A stretch of DNA of 36,548 nt, taken from NCBI GenBank assembly GCA_038246545.1, contig JBBRVW010000044.1:1-36548 (forward strand). Reading direction: 5' to 3'. The notes beneath the pieces are model-generated. The model worked only from the letters and a program-made list of their open reading frames with translations. It ran no database searches and had not been told where the DNA came from. Below, piece by piece: positions 1 through 8,596 of the stretch (positions are counted from its first letter, which is position 1; the number at the start of each line of letters is the position of its first letter). The position numbers were made by a program, and so were the translations under genes. The stretch is from JBBRVW01 sp038246545 (GTDB lineage Bacteria; Actinomycetota; Actinomycetes; JACCUZ01).

Positions 1-1369
1 GGGCGAGAGCGTGAGCGAGGGCACCGTCACCCGGTGGCTCAAGCAGGAGGGTGACCAGGTCCAGGCCGACGAGCCGCTGCTCGAGGTCTCGACCGACAAG
101 GTCGACACCGAGATCCCCTCGCCCGCCTCCGGCACCCTCACGAAGATCCTCGTCGGCGAGGACGAGACCGTCGCCGTCGGAGCCGAGCTCGCCGTCATCG
201 GCGGGGGCGGCGGTGGTGGCCAGTCCGCACCGCAGCAGTCCGAGCAGTCCGAGCAGTCCGAGGCGCCGCGGCAGCAGGAGCAGGCCGCGTCGCAGCAGGG
301 GGCTCCGGCACCGTCGCTCATCTCCGCCCCGGCACCGGCGGCACAGCAGCAGGCACCCGCCCCGCAGCAGCCGTCGGCACCGGCGCAGCAGCCGGCCAGC
401 AGCACGCCCTCCGACGCCCCCACCGCCGGGGGCGGCGGCGGCGACCCGGCGTACGTGACCCCACTCGTCCGCAAGCTCGCGGCCGAGCACGGGGTCGACC
501 TCGCCACCCTGACCGGCACCGGCGTCGGCGGCCGGATCCGCAAGCAGGACGTGCTGGCGGCGGCAGAGGCCGCCAAGACGCCGGCCGCGGCCGAGTCGCC
601 GGCAGCGTCGGCGGCCTCAGCGGCCCCGGCAACGGCCGCGCCGCCGCTGCGCGGCACCACCGAGAAGATGTCGCGGCTGCGCAAAGTCATCGCGGCGCGG
701 ATGGTCGAGTCGCTGCAGGTGTCGGCGCAGCTGACCACGGTGGTCGAGGTCGACCTCACCAGGGTCGCCCGCCTGCGGGCCCGGGCCAAGGGCGACTTCG
801 AGGCCCGCGAAGGGGTCAAGCTCTCCTTCCTGCCGTTCCTCGCGAAGGCCACCGTCGAGGCGCTCAAGGCGCACCCGATGGTCAACGCGAGCATCGACAC
901 CGAGAAGGGCGAGATCACCTACCACGGGGCCGAGCACCTCGGCGTCGCCGTCGACACCGAGCGCGGCCTGCTCGTGCCCGTCGTGAAGGACGCCGGCGAC
1001 CTCAACATCGCCGGCCTGGCACGCAAGATCGCCGACCTCGCCGACCGCACCCGCAACAACAAGATCACGCCCGACGAGCTCGGCGGTGGCACCTTCACCC
1101 TCACCAACACCGGCAGCCGCGGTGCGCTGTTCGACACCCCGATCATCAATCAGCCGCAGGTCGGCATCCTCGGCACCGGCGCGGTGGTCAAGCGCGCGGT
1201 GGTCGTCGACGACCCCGACCTCGGCGAGACGATCGCGATCCGGTCGATGGCCTACCTCGCGCTGTCCTACGACCACCGGCTGGTCGACGGCGCCGACGCG
1301 GCGCGGTTCCTCAGCACCGTGAAGGCGCGGCTCGAGGAGGGCTCGTTCGAGTCCGACCTCGGGCTCTGA
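1..1369 (+). CDS. sucB: Dihydrolipoamide acyltransferase (E2), 5'-truncated by the window edge
   Basis: E2 component of a 2-oxoacid dehydrogenase, most likely 2-oxoglutarate dehydrogenase succinyltransferase. It carries the acyl group on a lipoyl-lysine and transfers it to CoA. The frame is open to base 2 and reads GESVSEGTVTRW, the usual start of the lipoyl domain, so the true start lies outside the window and the GTG at 11 is internal. The lipoyl lysine is in the motif STDKVDTEIP (codon 98-100). A long Gln/Ala/Pro/Ser-rich linker follows (about 200-450), then a peripheral subunit-binding domain (VTPLVRKLA to GGRIRKQDV, about 455-555). The catalytic domain begins near 660 and ends with the active-site motif SYDHRLVDGADA. 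The lipB and lipA genes that make its cofactor lie 8-9 kb downstream on the same strand. PDH or BCKDH E2 is the alternative; actinobacteria often share this E2 between complexes. Confidence 0.93.
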   Translation, partial: GESVSEGTVTRWLKQEGDQVQADEPLLEVSTDKVDTEIPSPASGTLTKILVGEDETVAVGAELAVIGGGGGGGQSAPQQSEQSEQSEAPRQQEQAASQQGAPAPSLISAPAPAAQQQAPAPQQPSAPAQQPASSTPSDAPTAGGGGGDPAYVTPLVRKLAAEHGVDLATLTGTGVGGRIRKQDVLAAAEAAKTPAAAESPAASAASAAPATAAPPLRGTTEKMSRLRKVIAARMVESLQVSAQLTTVVEVDLTRVARLRARAKGDFEAREGVKLSFLPFLAKATVEALKAHPMVNASIDTEKGEITYHGAEHLGVAVDTERGLLVPVVKDAGDLNIAGLARKIADLADRTRNNKITPDELGGGTFTLTNTGSRGALFDTPIINQPQVGILGTGAVVKRAVVVDDPDLGETIAIRSMAYLALSYDHRLVDGADAARFLSTVKARLEEGSFESDLGL

Positions 1370-1451
1370 GGCCCGGCACGCTGCACGACCCGCATCTGAC
1401 CGACCGGCGGTCGGACGCATCGCCCGGCCCACACCGGGGAGAAGAGAACAC

Positions 1452-2357
1452 GTGAAGGTCGTCCTCACCGGTGCGTCCGGTCTGCTGGGTCATGCCCTCG
1501 TGTCGTCGTTCCGCGCCGACGACCACCAGGTCGTCCGGCTCGTGCGGCGCCCGCCGTCCGCGCCGGACGAGGCGCGGTGGGACCCGGCGGGCGGCACCGT
1601 CGACACCGCAGCCCTGGCCGGGGCCGACGCGGTCATCCACCTGGCCGGCGTCGGCGTCGGCGACAAGCCGTGGACGCCTGCGCACAAGCGCGCAGTGATG
1701 GACAGCCGGGTCCAGGGCACCACCACGATCGCCAAGGCGGTAGCCAGCACCGGCGTGCCCACCCTGCTCTCGATGGCGGGCATCGGCTACTACGGCAACC
1801 CCGGTGACACCGTCTGCGACGAGGAGTCGCCGCGGGGGACGTCCTACCTCGCCGACGTGGTCGCGGCCTGGGAGGCGTCGACCGAGCCCGCGGTGGCGGG
1901 CGGGGCGCGGGTGGTGACCATGCGCACCGCGCTGGTCGTGTCGGGCAAGGGCGGAGCGTTCGGCCGGCTCCGGCTGCTCGTGCGGCTCGGGCTCGGCGGC
2001 CGGATCGGGTCCGGGCACCAGTGGTGGTCGTGGATCGCGCTGGACGACTACGTGCGCGCGGTGCGCTTTCTGCTGGACGGCTCGCTGTCGGGGCCGGTCA
2101 ACCTCAGCGCCCCGGAACCGCTCACCAACGCCGCGCTCACCGCCGCGATGGGCCGGGTGCTGCACCGGCCGACCATGCTGCCGGTGCCCGGGTTCGCGAT
2201 CAAGATCCCGTTCGGCGACTTCGGCGCCGATCTCGTCGGCGGGCAGCGGGTCGTCCCCCGGCGCCTGCTCGACGCCGGCTTCGAGTTCGCCCACCCGGCC
2301 TTCGAGCCGGCGCTGCGCGAGATGGTCGCCTCGGGTCACCCCCGCGCCACGTCGTAG
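1452..2357 (+). CDS. TIGR01777-family epimerase (SDR superfamily)
   Basis: A 301-residue NAD(P)-binding protein of the extended SDR superfamily, TIGR01777/YfcH type. The N-terminus carries the dinucleotide-binding motif GASGLLG at residues 7-13, and the middle has the family signature SMAGIGYYG followed by a GD..CDE segment, where this family has SAVGYYG. The C-terminal part (NLSAPEPLTNAALTAAMGRV) is the DUF1731-like tail. The substrate is not known for the family. The GTG start has a purine-rich ribosome site (GGAGAAGAG) about 6 nt upstream, unlike the leaderless neighbours. It follows sucB by 82 nt on the same strand. Its end overlaps the end of the convergent kinase gene by 22 bp. Confidence 0.88.
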   Translation: MKVVLTGASGLLGHALVSSFRADDHQVVRLVRRPPSAPDEARWDPAGGTVDTAALAGADAVIHLAGVGVGDKPWTPAHKRAVMDSRVQGTTTIAKAVASTGVPTLLSMAGIGYYGNPGDTVCDEESPRGTSYLADVVAAWEASTEPAVAGGARVVTMRTALVVSGKGGAFGRLRLLVRLGLGGRIGSGHQWWSWIALDDYVRAVRFLLDGSLSGPVNLSAPEPLTNAALTAAMGRVLHRPTMLPVPGFAIKIPFGDFGADLVGGQRVVPRRLLDAGFEFAHPAFEPALREMVASGHPRATS

Positions 2358-3904
2358 ACGCGCCACCCGTCGTCGGTCCGGGCCAGCTGGAGCGTCCAGG
2401 ACCGCAGCCCACGGCCGGTGCGCCGCTCGACCACCGCGTCGCCGCCGTCGACCAGACGGTACGCAGGCATCACGTCCGTGACGGCGAGCCGGACCCGTCC
2501 GGCCAACCGGTCGAGCGGCCGCACGCTGGTCGCCCTCAGCTGCAGCCCGTCGGCGTGCAGGCCGGCGCGGCTGAGTCGCCGCAGGACTCGCGCGTCGCGG
2601 CTGCGTGCCGGCGAGCCCGGCGCGTAGACCGCGCCCAGTCCGGCGAGGTCGCCGGTGGCGAAGGCCCGGGAACGGGCCGCGTCGAGAGCGGCGAGCCGCC
2701 GCGCCCACGGCCCCGCCGGCGGGACCGTGACCCGCGGGCCGGTCGGTGCGGTCGCCCCGGGTGCGTCGGTCGGCGGCGCCGCGGGAGCGGTGGACGTCGG
2801 CGCCACGGACGGACCGCCGGCGCGACCCGCCGCCAGGCCGGTCGGCTCGTCGCCACGGCCGGCACCGGCCCAGGCCACCCCGGTGACGGCTGCCAGGGTC
2901 ACCGCAACGGCGGCAGCGGCGACCGCCAGCGCCCCGCGGCCGCGGGCGCGCAGCCGGCTCACGACGGTGCCGGGCCGCAGCCGCGCCGACCACTCTCGCC
3001 GGGCCGGGGACTCGGCAGGCCCCTGTCCGGGCTGCGGCCGGGGACGCACCTGGTGGGTCCCCACCGCAGGAGCGGCAGCCGGGTCGTCGACGACGGGGGC
3101 ACCCAGCGTCCGCGCGGCGGCCCGGTCGAGGCGGACCGGCTCGGCCGCGGCCGCGTCGAAGACCGCGACCGCGAAGGCCGCCGCGAACGGCCGGTCCCGC
3201 GGGTCGGGCGCGAGGGCACCCTCCAGCACGGCCAGCACCGCCGGGTCCACGCCCGCGGGCACGGGCACCCGCCGGCCGTCGTCGTCGTACGGTGCCGCAC
3301 CGGTCAGCGCCGCGAGGCAGGTCGCGGCGAGCCCGTGCACGTCCGACGCCGGTCCCTGCGGGTCGCCTGCGGCCACCGCCGGGTCGAGGAAGCCCCGGGT
3401 GCCGTGGACGGCGCTCCCGTGAGACTCCGCACCGAGCAGCCGGGCGACGCCGAGGTCGGAGAGGAGCGGACGTCCGCCGGACCCGAACAGCACGTTGGCG
3501 GGGGTGACGTCGCCGTGCACCAGACCCTGGGCGTGGACCGCGGCGAGCGCCTGGGCCAGCGGCACGGCCAGCGTGACCACCTCGCCGGGCGACAAGCACC
3601 GCCGGGTCGCGAGCAGCTGGGCGAGGCTGCCGTTCGGCGCCAGGGCGAGGACCAGCACGAGGGCGTCGCCGTCGCCGTTGCCGACCACGGACCGCAGCCG
3701 CACGACGTGCGGGTGGTCGACCCCGGCCAGCACCGCGGCCTCGCGGCGCAGCCGGTCGCGGGCGGCGAGGTCGGCCCCGACCCGCAGCCGCTTGAGCGCC
3801 ACGGGGGTCCCGGTCGCGCGCTCACGGGCCAGCCAGACCTCCCCGCCCGAGCCGTAGCCCAGCAGCTCGACCACGTCGAAGCCGGGCACCTGGAGCTCGC
3901 TCAT
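2336..3904 (-). CDS. Membrane-anchored Ser/Thr protein kinase
   Basis: Predicted eukaryotic-type protein kinase of 522 residues. The kinase domain spans about residues 9-250: glycine loop GYGSGGEVW (16-24), ATP lysine in VALKRL (38), catalytic loop HGDVTPANVL (Asp132, Asn137) and DLG in place of DFG (Asp150). HGD replaces the usual HRD, so this is a non-RD kinase and probably needs no activation-loop phosphorylation. A proline-rich juxtamembrane stretch follows, then one membrane helix at about 324-347 and an external domain of about 170 residues with a Thr/Pro-rich linker. The external fold is unrecognised and lacks obvious PASTA repeats. I chose the ATG at 3904 (MSELQVPGF) because the kinase domain begins just after it and a GACCCT hexamer ends 7 nt before the inferred start site. 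An ATG at 3952 is possible but would add a non-conserved leader. Ligand and targets cannot be read from sequence. Confidence 0.88.
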   Translation of the reverse strand: MSELQVPGFDVVELLGYGSGGEVWLARERATGTPVALKRLRVGADLAARDRLRREAAVLAGVDHPHVVRLRSVVGNGDGDALVLVLALAPNGSLAQLLATRRCLSPGEVVTLAVPLAQALAAVHAQGLVHGDVTPANVLFGSGGRPLLSDLGVARLLGAESHGSAVHGTRGFLDPAVAAGDPQGPASDVHGLAATCLAALTGAAPYDDDGRRVPVPAGVDPAVLAVLEGALAPDPRDRPFAAAFAVAVFDAAAAEPVRLDRAAARTLGAPVVDDPAAAPAVGTHQVRPRPQPGQGPAESPARREWSARLRPGTVVSRLRARGRGALAVAAAAVAVTLAAVTGVAWAGAGRGDEPTGLAAGRAGGPSVAPTSTAPAAPPTDAPGATAPTGPRVTVPPAGPWARRLAALDAARSRAFATGDLAGLGAVYAPGSPARSRDARVLRRLSRAGLHADGLQLRATSVRPLDRLAGRVRLAVTDVMPAYRLVDGGDAVVERRTGRGLRSWTLQLARTDDGWRVYDVARG

Positions 3905-3979
3905 GCAGTCCAGGGTCCCGGAACCGACCGGGGTCGCCGACGGGTTGTCCACAGATGGCCGGAGCGGGCATCCCCGCCC

Positions 3980-4489
3980 CTACCGGGCGGGCTCCGCCCG
4001 CGGCGCGCGCCGGCGCGCCCGACCGGCGAGATAGCGGAGGTGGGCGCCGCAGGCGGCACCGGCCACCAGGCCGGTGAGGACCTCCAGCCAGGGCAGCACG
4101 TCACGACCCAGGAGCAGCCGCGGCAGGCCCGCGCCGCAGGCCACCCCGACCACCGCCGCCACCGTCACCGCCGTCGGCCAGGACCGGCCGGGTGCGGTCC
4201 TGGCCAGGACCCCGTTGCCGAACCCGAGTGCGGCGCCCACCGGCACGCTGACGACCAGAGCCACGCTGACCGCGATCACGAAGACCACCAGAGCCGCGGC
4301 CGTCGCTTCGGCGGCTCCACCGCTCGGCGGCGCCGTGGTGTGCGTGACGTGGGCGGTCCACAGGTCCATGCCCAGCAGCGTGAGGGGGGCCAGTACACCG
4401 AAGGCCACCGCCCCCGACGCCGCGAACACCACGCCGCTCCCCACCGCGACGGCTGACCACGGGGTCCTGTCCGGGGCCTGGCCCGTCAT
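3980..4489 (-). CDS. Small hypothetical integral membrane protein
   Basis: A 169-residue protein, unrecognised. About four hydrophobic helices are visible (residues near 13-40, 64-92, 105-125 and 132-155), ending in a short Arg-rich cytoplasmic tail (RARRRAPRAEPAR). There is no catalytic motif. It lies between the kinase gene and the cyclase gene, all three on the minus strand, with an 81-bp gap to the cyclase stop and a 75-bp gap to the kinase start. A link with either signalling protein is possible but unproven. Confidence 0.7.
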   Translation of the reverse strand: MTGQAPDRTPWSAVAVGSGVVFAASGAVAFGVLAPLTLLGMDLWTAHVTHTTAPPSGGAAEATAAALVVFVIAVSVALVVSVPVGAALGFGNGVLARTAPGRSWPTAVTVAAVVGVACGAGLPRLLLGRDVLPWLEVLTGLVAGAACGAHLRYLAGRARRRAPRAEPAR

Positions 4490-4570
4490 GACGGTCCCCT
4501 GCCGAACGGGCTGCGCCGGACGTCGGAGGACCGTCTGACGCGAACCGGGTTCCGCGCCGACAGCGGCATG

Positions 4571-7500
4571 TCAGCCCACCTCGTCCGACTCGGCAAGCCT
4601 GGCCCGCAGCCGGCGCGCGCAGGTCCGGTCACCCTTGTCGCGGTAGCCGGTGAGCGCGACCCGGAGCTCGGCGACGCTCTCCTCATGGCGACCCGCGACC
4701 GCCAGCACCTCGGCCCGGTGCTCGTGCCCCTTCGCTCGCGCCGTCAGGTCGTCGCCGTGCTCGAGGAGGCGGACCGCCTCGTCGGCAAGCACGAGTGCGT
4801 CCGTGATCCGGCCGTCCGCGGCCTCCAGTCGAGCCATCAGCGCCCGCCAGCCGGCTTGACCGAGCACATCCTTCGACGAGCTCAGGTCACGGGCCAGCTC
4901 CACCCACCGCCTCGCCTCGGCCGGGTCGCCCAGCGCGAGCCGCACCTCGCCGAGGACCACGGCGATCGAGGACTGGAAGGTCCGCTCACCGATCGCCCGC
5001 ATCGCCTCGAGCCCACGGCGCAGCATCCGCTCGGCCGCCTCCGGGTCGCCGAGATGGATCAGCGTGTCGCTACCGCCGAACGCGGCCATCGCGTGAGCCA
5101 CCGGGTTCGTCGTCTCGGCGAGCAGGGCGTCAGCGCGTCCCAGGACGACCCGGGCGTCGCCGCCCCGTCCGGCCATCGCCAGCGCCGCGGCGTGGCCGTA
5201 GGTGCTTCCCAGCTGCGACTTGCGGCTGGTGAACGGCGGGTCGGCCGTCAGGTAGGCAAGCAGGTCGTCGATCGGCGCCGGACCGTAGAACATGGCCATG
5301 CCCTTGAACTGCAGGAGCTCGTTGCGGTGGATCTGGTCGTCGAGGCGCTCGGCGGCGGGCAGCAGGTCGTCGGTGATCGGCGTCATCTTGGCCCAGCAGC
5401 AGAGCTCGTTGAGGGCGTTGAGCGCGGTCAGTCCGGCGACCAGCATGCCTTCGTCGTCGCCGTCCTCGTGGAAGCGGTGCAGCGCCCGCTCGGCGACAAG
5501 CAGCTGTGCCTCCGCGTCCCAGGCGAGGTCGACGTGGGCGCTGACGTCGGCGGCCGCGAGCTCGGCGAGGGTGGCTCTGCGGCCGTCCCCCGCATCCCGT
5601 GCCGCACGGAGGGCCGCCGCGTAGCGTCGTTGCGCCTCGCGGTAGTCGCCGGCGAACATGACGGCATTCGCGGCGTGCCTCAGGTGGTCCAGGTGCTCCG
5701 GGCCGCCTGCCCGGGCGAGGCCGGCTGCGCGGTCGTGCAACGACGCGGCCGAGACCGGGTCCGCCGCGGCGAGCCGGCGACCGTGGGCGCCGAGCCGGCG
5801 TGCGGCGTCCGCCGCGAGCTCTTCGGTCGCCGCGTCGGCGTCGCCGATCTCGCGGCGGAACCGGACCGCCTGCTCCAGGTGGTAGCCGACGAACTCGTCC
5901 ACGTCGAGCCGGTGCGCCGCTGCCCGTTGGTCCAGCCAGCGCGCGAAGCGCTCGTGCAGCTCGCTGCGGCGGCTCTTGGAGATGCCGGTGTACGCCGCCT
6001 CGCGCACCAGTGCGTGCAGGAACCGGAAGCCCTCCTCACCCGGCAGCTCGGAGGCGTCGGGCCGCACGAGCTCCTTGCGCGTCAGGGACCTGAGCAGCTC
6101 CGGGACCTCGCGCAGGGCAGGAGCGACGAGCTCGGCCACCGCCCCGCGGTAGAAGGTCGTCCCGACGACGGCGGCCGCCTCGAGCGTCGCCCGCTCGGCG
6201 GCCGTGAGCCGGTCCAGCCGGGCGGTGAGCAGCGCGGCGATGGTCGGGGGCACGACCAGCGGGGGCGGCGCGGCGTCTACCGGCAGCGACCGGCTGCTGT
6301 GGCTCACCCGGTCCTCGGCAAGCATCGCCATCATCTGTTCGACGTAGAGCGGCATGCCCCCGGCCGCGGCCAGGATCCGGTCGCGGGTCGGCCGGTCGAG
6401 CAGCGCGCCGTCCGACAGGTTGGCCAGCAGGGCCCCGGCGTCGGCCTCGGCCAGCGGTTCGAGCAGGACGGTCGCCGCATTGACTTTGCCCCCGGCCCAC
6501 TGCGGCCGGTCGTCCAGCAGCTCGGGACGGGCCAGGCACACGAGCAGCAGCGGCGTGTCCCGCGTCCAGTCGGCCAGGTGGTCGACGACGTCGAGCAGGG
6601 CCGGCTCGGCCCAGTGCAGGTCGTCCATCGCCAGCACGACGGCCCGGTGGCGCCCCAACGTCTCGACCAGCCGGCGGACGGCCCACTGCGTCTCGTCTGC
6701 CTCGGCCGGCGTCCCGGCGAGTCCGGCCAGCGGAGCCAACCGCTCGACCAGCCGGTCGAGATCGGGGAGCTCCGACAGCAGCTCGCGCAGCCTGGCGCGG
6801 CCGGTGTCGTCGTCGTCGCCCGGCTGGACCCCGGCGGCGCTGCGCAGCATCTCCCGCAGCGGCCAGAACGCGATGTCCTCGCCGTAGGACAGGCAGCGGC
6901 CCCCGAGCACCGTGGCGTCCAGCCCGGTCAGCGCCTCGGTGAGCAGCCGGGTCTTGCCGACGCCGGCCGCACCGAGCACGGTCACCAGCTGCGGGCGCCG
7001 GGTGTGGACGCTGCGTGCGAAGGCCTGCCGCACGAGGAGCATCTCGTCATCGCGTCCGACCATCGGGGACGCCGTCTGCGACCGGCGCATGCTCGCGTCG
7101 AGCGACGCCACCTCGCGCAGCAGCCAGGCTTCCACGGGCCTGGCTTTGCCTTTGAGCGCCAACGGCGGCACCGCGTCAGCCTCGACCTGGTCGCGCACAA
7201 GGGCGTACGTCGTCGCTCCGAACAGCGTCTGACCGGGCCGAGCTGCCTGCTCCAGCCGGGCAGCGACGTTGACCGCGTCCCCGGTGGCGACGGTCCCCTT
7301 GCCGGGGTCACCACCGCCGACGACGACCTCCCCCGTGTTCACGCCGATGCGCGCTGCGAGGCGGACGCCGTGGCGAGCTTCGAGGTCCGCGTTGAGACCC
7401 TCCAGCGCCGCCGTCATTCCGGCTGCGGCCCGTAGCGCGCGCAGCGCATCGTCCTCGTGCACCGTCGGCATCCCGAACACGGCCATCACCGCGTCACCGA

Positions 7501-7759
7501 TGAACTTTTCCACGGTGCCGCCGTGCGCCTGGATCACGTTGCTCATCTCGGCGAAGTACCTTGTCATCACCGAGCGCATCGCCTCGGCGTCCAGCCGCTC
7601 GCCGAGGGCCGTGGAGCCGCTGACGTCGCAGAAGAGCACGGTCACCGTCTTGCGCACGTCAGCGGCCGCCGGCACCGCGAGGGCGAGCGGAGCGGCGCAC
7701 TCACTACAGAACTTCGCCCCGTCGACGCTCTCGGTGCCACAGGCCGGGCAGATGACCAC
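4571..7759 (-). CDS. Class III nucleotide cyclase with AAA/STAND ATPase and TPR-like region
   Basis: Predicted 1062-residue signalling protein. The N-terminus has a zinc ribbon with Cys4, Cys7, Cys18 and Cys21. A cyclase homology domain follows (about 36-215). Metal-binding Asp45 (LFCDVSGST) and Asp89 (FIGDAVMAVFG), adenine-selecting Lys85 and Asp161, and transition-state residues Asn164 and Arg168 (GDAVNVAARLE) are all present, so an active adenylate cyclase is expected. An AfsR/MalT-like ATPase comes next, with Walker A GAAGVGKT (263-270) and Walker B followed by DDLHWAEPALL. The C-terminal half is helical, Ala/Arg/Leu-rich and TPR-like. There is no LuxR-type HTH at the end, so this is a cyclase and not a DNA-binding regulator. 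The GTG start lies exactly at the inferred +1 of a TAGGCT -10 element. It diverges from the S51 peptidase gene. Confidence 0.9.
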   Translation of the reverse strand: MVICPACGTESVDGAKFCSECAAPLALAVPAAADVRKTVTVLFCDVSGSTALGERLDAEAMRSVMTRYFAEMSNVIQAHGGTVEKFIGDAVMAVFGMPTVHEDDALRALRAAAGMTAALEGLNADLEARHGVRLAARIGVNTGEVVVGGGDPGKGTVATGDAVNVAARLEQAARPGQTLFGATTYALVRDQVEADAVPPLALKGKARPVEAWLLREVASLDASMRRSQTASPMVGRDDEMLLVRQAFARSVHTRRPQLVTVLGAAGVGKTRLLTEALTGLDATVLGGRCLSYGEDIAFWPLREMLRSAAGVQPGDDDDTGRARLRELLSELPDLDRLVERLAPLAGLAGTPAEADETQWAVRRLVETLGRHRAVVLAMDDLHWAEPALLDVVDHLADWTRDTPLLLVCLARPELLDDRPQWAGGKVNAATVLLEPLAEADAGALLANLSDGALLDRPTRDRILAAAGGMPLYVEQMMAMLAEDRVSHSSRSLPVDAAPPPLVVPPTIAALLTARLDRLTAAERATLEAAAVVGTTFYRGAVAELVAPALREVPELLRSLTRKELVRPDASELPGEEGFRFLHALVREAAYTGISKSRRSELHERFARWLDQRAAAHRLDVDEFVGYHLEQAVRFRREIGDADAATEELAADAARRLGAHGRRLAAADPVSAASLHDRAAGLARAGGPEHLDHLRHAANAVMFAGDYREAQRRYAAALRAARDAGDGRRATLAELAAADVSAHVDLAWDAEAQLLVAERALHRFHEDGDDEGMLVAGLTALNALNELCCWAKMTPITDDLLPAAERLDDQIHRNELLQFKGMAMFYGPAPIDDLLAYLTADPPFTSRKSQLGSTYGHAAALAMAGRGGDARVVLGRADALLAETTNPVAHAMAAFGGSDTLIHLGDPEAAERMLRRGLEAMRAIGERTFQSSIAVVLGEVRLALGDPAEARRWVELARDLSSSKDVLGQAGWRALMARLEAADGRITDALVLADEAVRLLEHGDDLTARAKGHEHRAEVLAVAGRHEESVAELRVALTGYRDKGDRTCARRLRARLAESDEVG

Positions 7760-7765
7760 GCGGGC

Positions 7766-7771
7766 AGCCTA
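7766..7771 (-). promoter_or_regulatory. -10 element, leaderless start of the cyclase gene
   Basis: On the minus strand this reads TAGGCT. Counting 7 nt from its last base places +1 on the first base of the GTG at 7759, so the mRNA should have no leader and no ribosome site. No clear -35 hexamer is visible. The promoter is inferred from sequence only. Confidence 0.6.
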
Positions 7772-7825
7772 GGTGCAGGCCTCCCCGACCGACTCGGCTT
7801 TGATCATCGCGCCCACGTCGGTCCG

Positions 7826-7831
7826 TAGGCT
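7826..7831 (+). promoter_or_regulatory. -10 element, leaderless start of the S51 peptidase gene
   Basis: TAGGCT again, on the plus strand. The inferred +1 (7838) is the first base of the GTG start. The same hexamer serves the divergent cyclase gene within a 78-bp intergenic region. Confidence 0.6.
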
Positions 7832-7837
7832 GCCGGG

Positions 7838-8572
7838 GTGAAGATCTTCGCGACCTCCGGCGGCTTCCTGCCCAGCGACCACGGCCCGTTCCAGTGGCGC
7901 CGCGGCCCGCTCATCGAGCACGCCATCGAGCTGGCGGGCAGCCCCGACCGGCCGCGCTTCTGCTACGTCGGCACCGCGTCCGGCGACTCGCTCAACGGCA
8001 CCGCCGGCTTCTACCGCGCGTTCGCGGGGTCCGACGTCCGCGCCTCGCACCTCGAGCTGTTCAGCCTGCCGAACGTGCCCGACGTGCGGGCCCACCTGCT
8101 GGCGCAGGACGTCATCTGGGTCGGCGGCGGGTCGGTCGCCAACCTGCTGGCGGTGTGGCGCACCCACCGGATCGACGAGGTCCTCCGCGCCTGCTGGGAG
8201 GAGGGCGTCGTCCTCGGCGGCGTGTCCGCGGGCTCGATCTGCTGGTACGTCGGCGGCCCCACCGACAGCTTCGGGCTCCACCTGCGACCGGTGCTCGACG
8301 GGCTCGCACTGCTGCCCTACGGCAACGGCGTCCACTACGACAGCGAGGAGCAGCGCCGGCCGCTGCTGCACGACCTGGTCGCCGACGGGACGCTGCCGAC
8401 CTCGCACGCCACGGACGACGGGGTGGGCATCGTCTACGACGGCACCGAGATCGTCGAGGTCGTCGCCGACCGGCCGGGCGTCGCGGCGTACGTCGTGGAT
8501 CGCGCGCCCGACGGGACGGTGACCGAGACGCGGCTCGAACCGCGACTGCTGCGCGGCGCCTCCACGGACTGA
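7838..8572 (+). CDS. Peptidase S51 family protein (peptidase E-like)
   Basis: A 244-residue serine peptidase-like protein of family S51, which includes dipeptidase E (cleaves Asp-Xaa dipeptides) and cyanophycinase. The nucleophile Ser130 sits in the elbow GGVSAGSICW. The glycine-rich strand VIWVGGGSVANLL precedes it, as in the class I amidotransferase-like fold, and the length fits peptidase E. No signal peptide is seen, so it is probably cytoplasmic. The GTG start is leaderless, at exactly +1 of a TAGGCT element. It ends 24 bp from the convergent oxidoreductase gene. True aspartyl dipeptidase activity is inferred from the family and could differ. Confidence 0.85.
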   Translation: MKIFATSGGFLPSDHGPFQWRRGPLIEHAIELAGSPDRPRFCYVGTASGDSLNGTAGFYRAFAGSDVRASHLELFSLPNVPDVRAHLLAQDVIWVGGGSVANLLAVWRTHRIDEVLRACWEEGVVLGGVSAGSICWYVGGPTDSFGLHLRPVLDGLALLPYGNGVHYDSEEQRRPLLHDLVADGTLPTSHATDDGVGIVYDGTEIVEVVADRPGVAAYVVDRAPDGTVTETRLEPRLLRGASTD

Positions 8573-8596
8573 GCCGGCGCCGGCGCGCGGGACCGG

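Noticed and set aside
1311..3599. Minus-strand frame of 762 codons covering the epimerase gene and part of the kinase gene
   Set aside because: Composition is Arg/Gly/Pro-rich and it overlaps genes with clear motifs.
4568..7435. Long plus-strand open frame of about 955 codons opposite the cyclase gene
   Set aside because: It is a mirror of the minus-strand coding frame in GC-rich DNA; the translated text has no domain motif, whereas the minus strand has complete cyclase and ATPase motifs.
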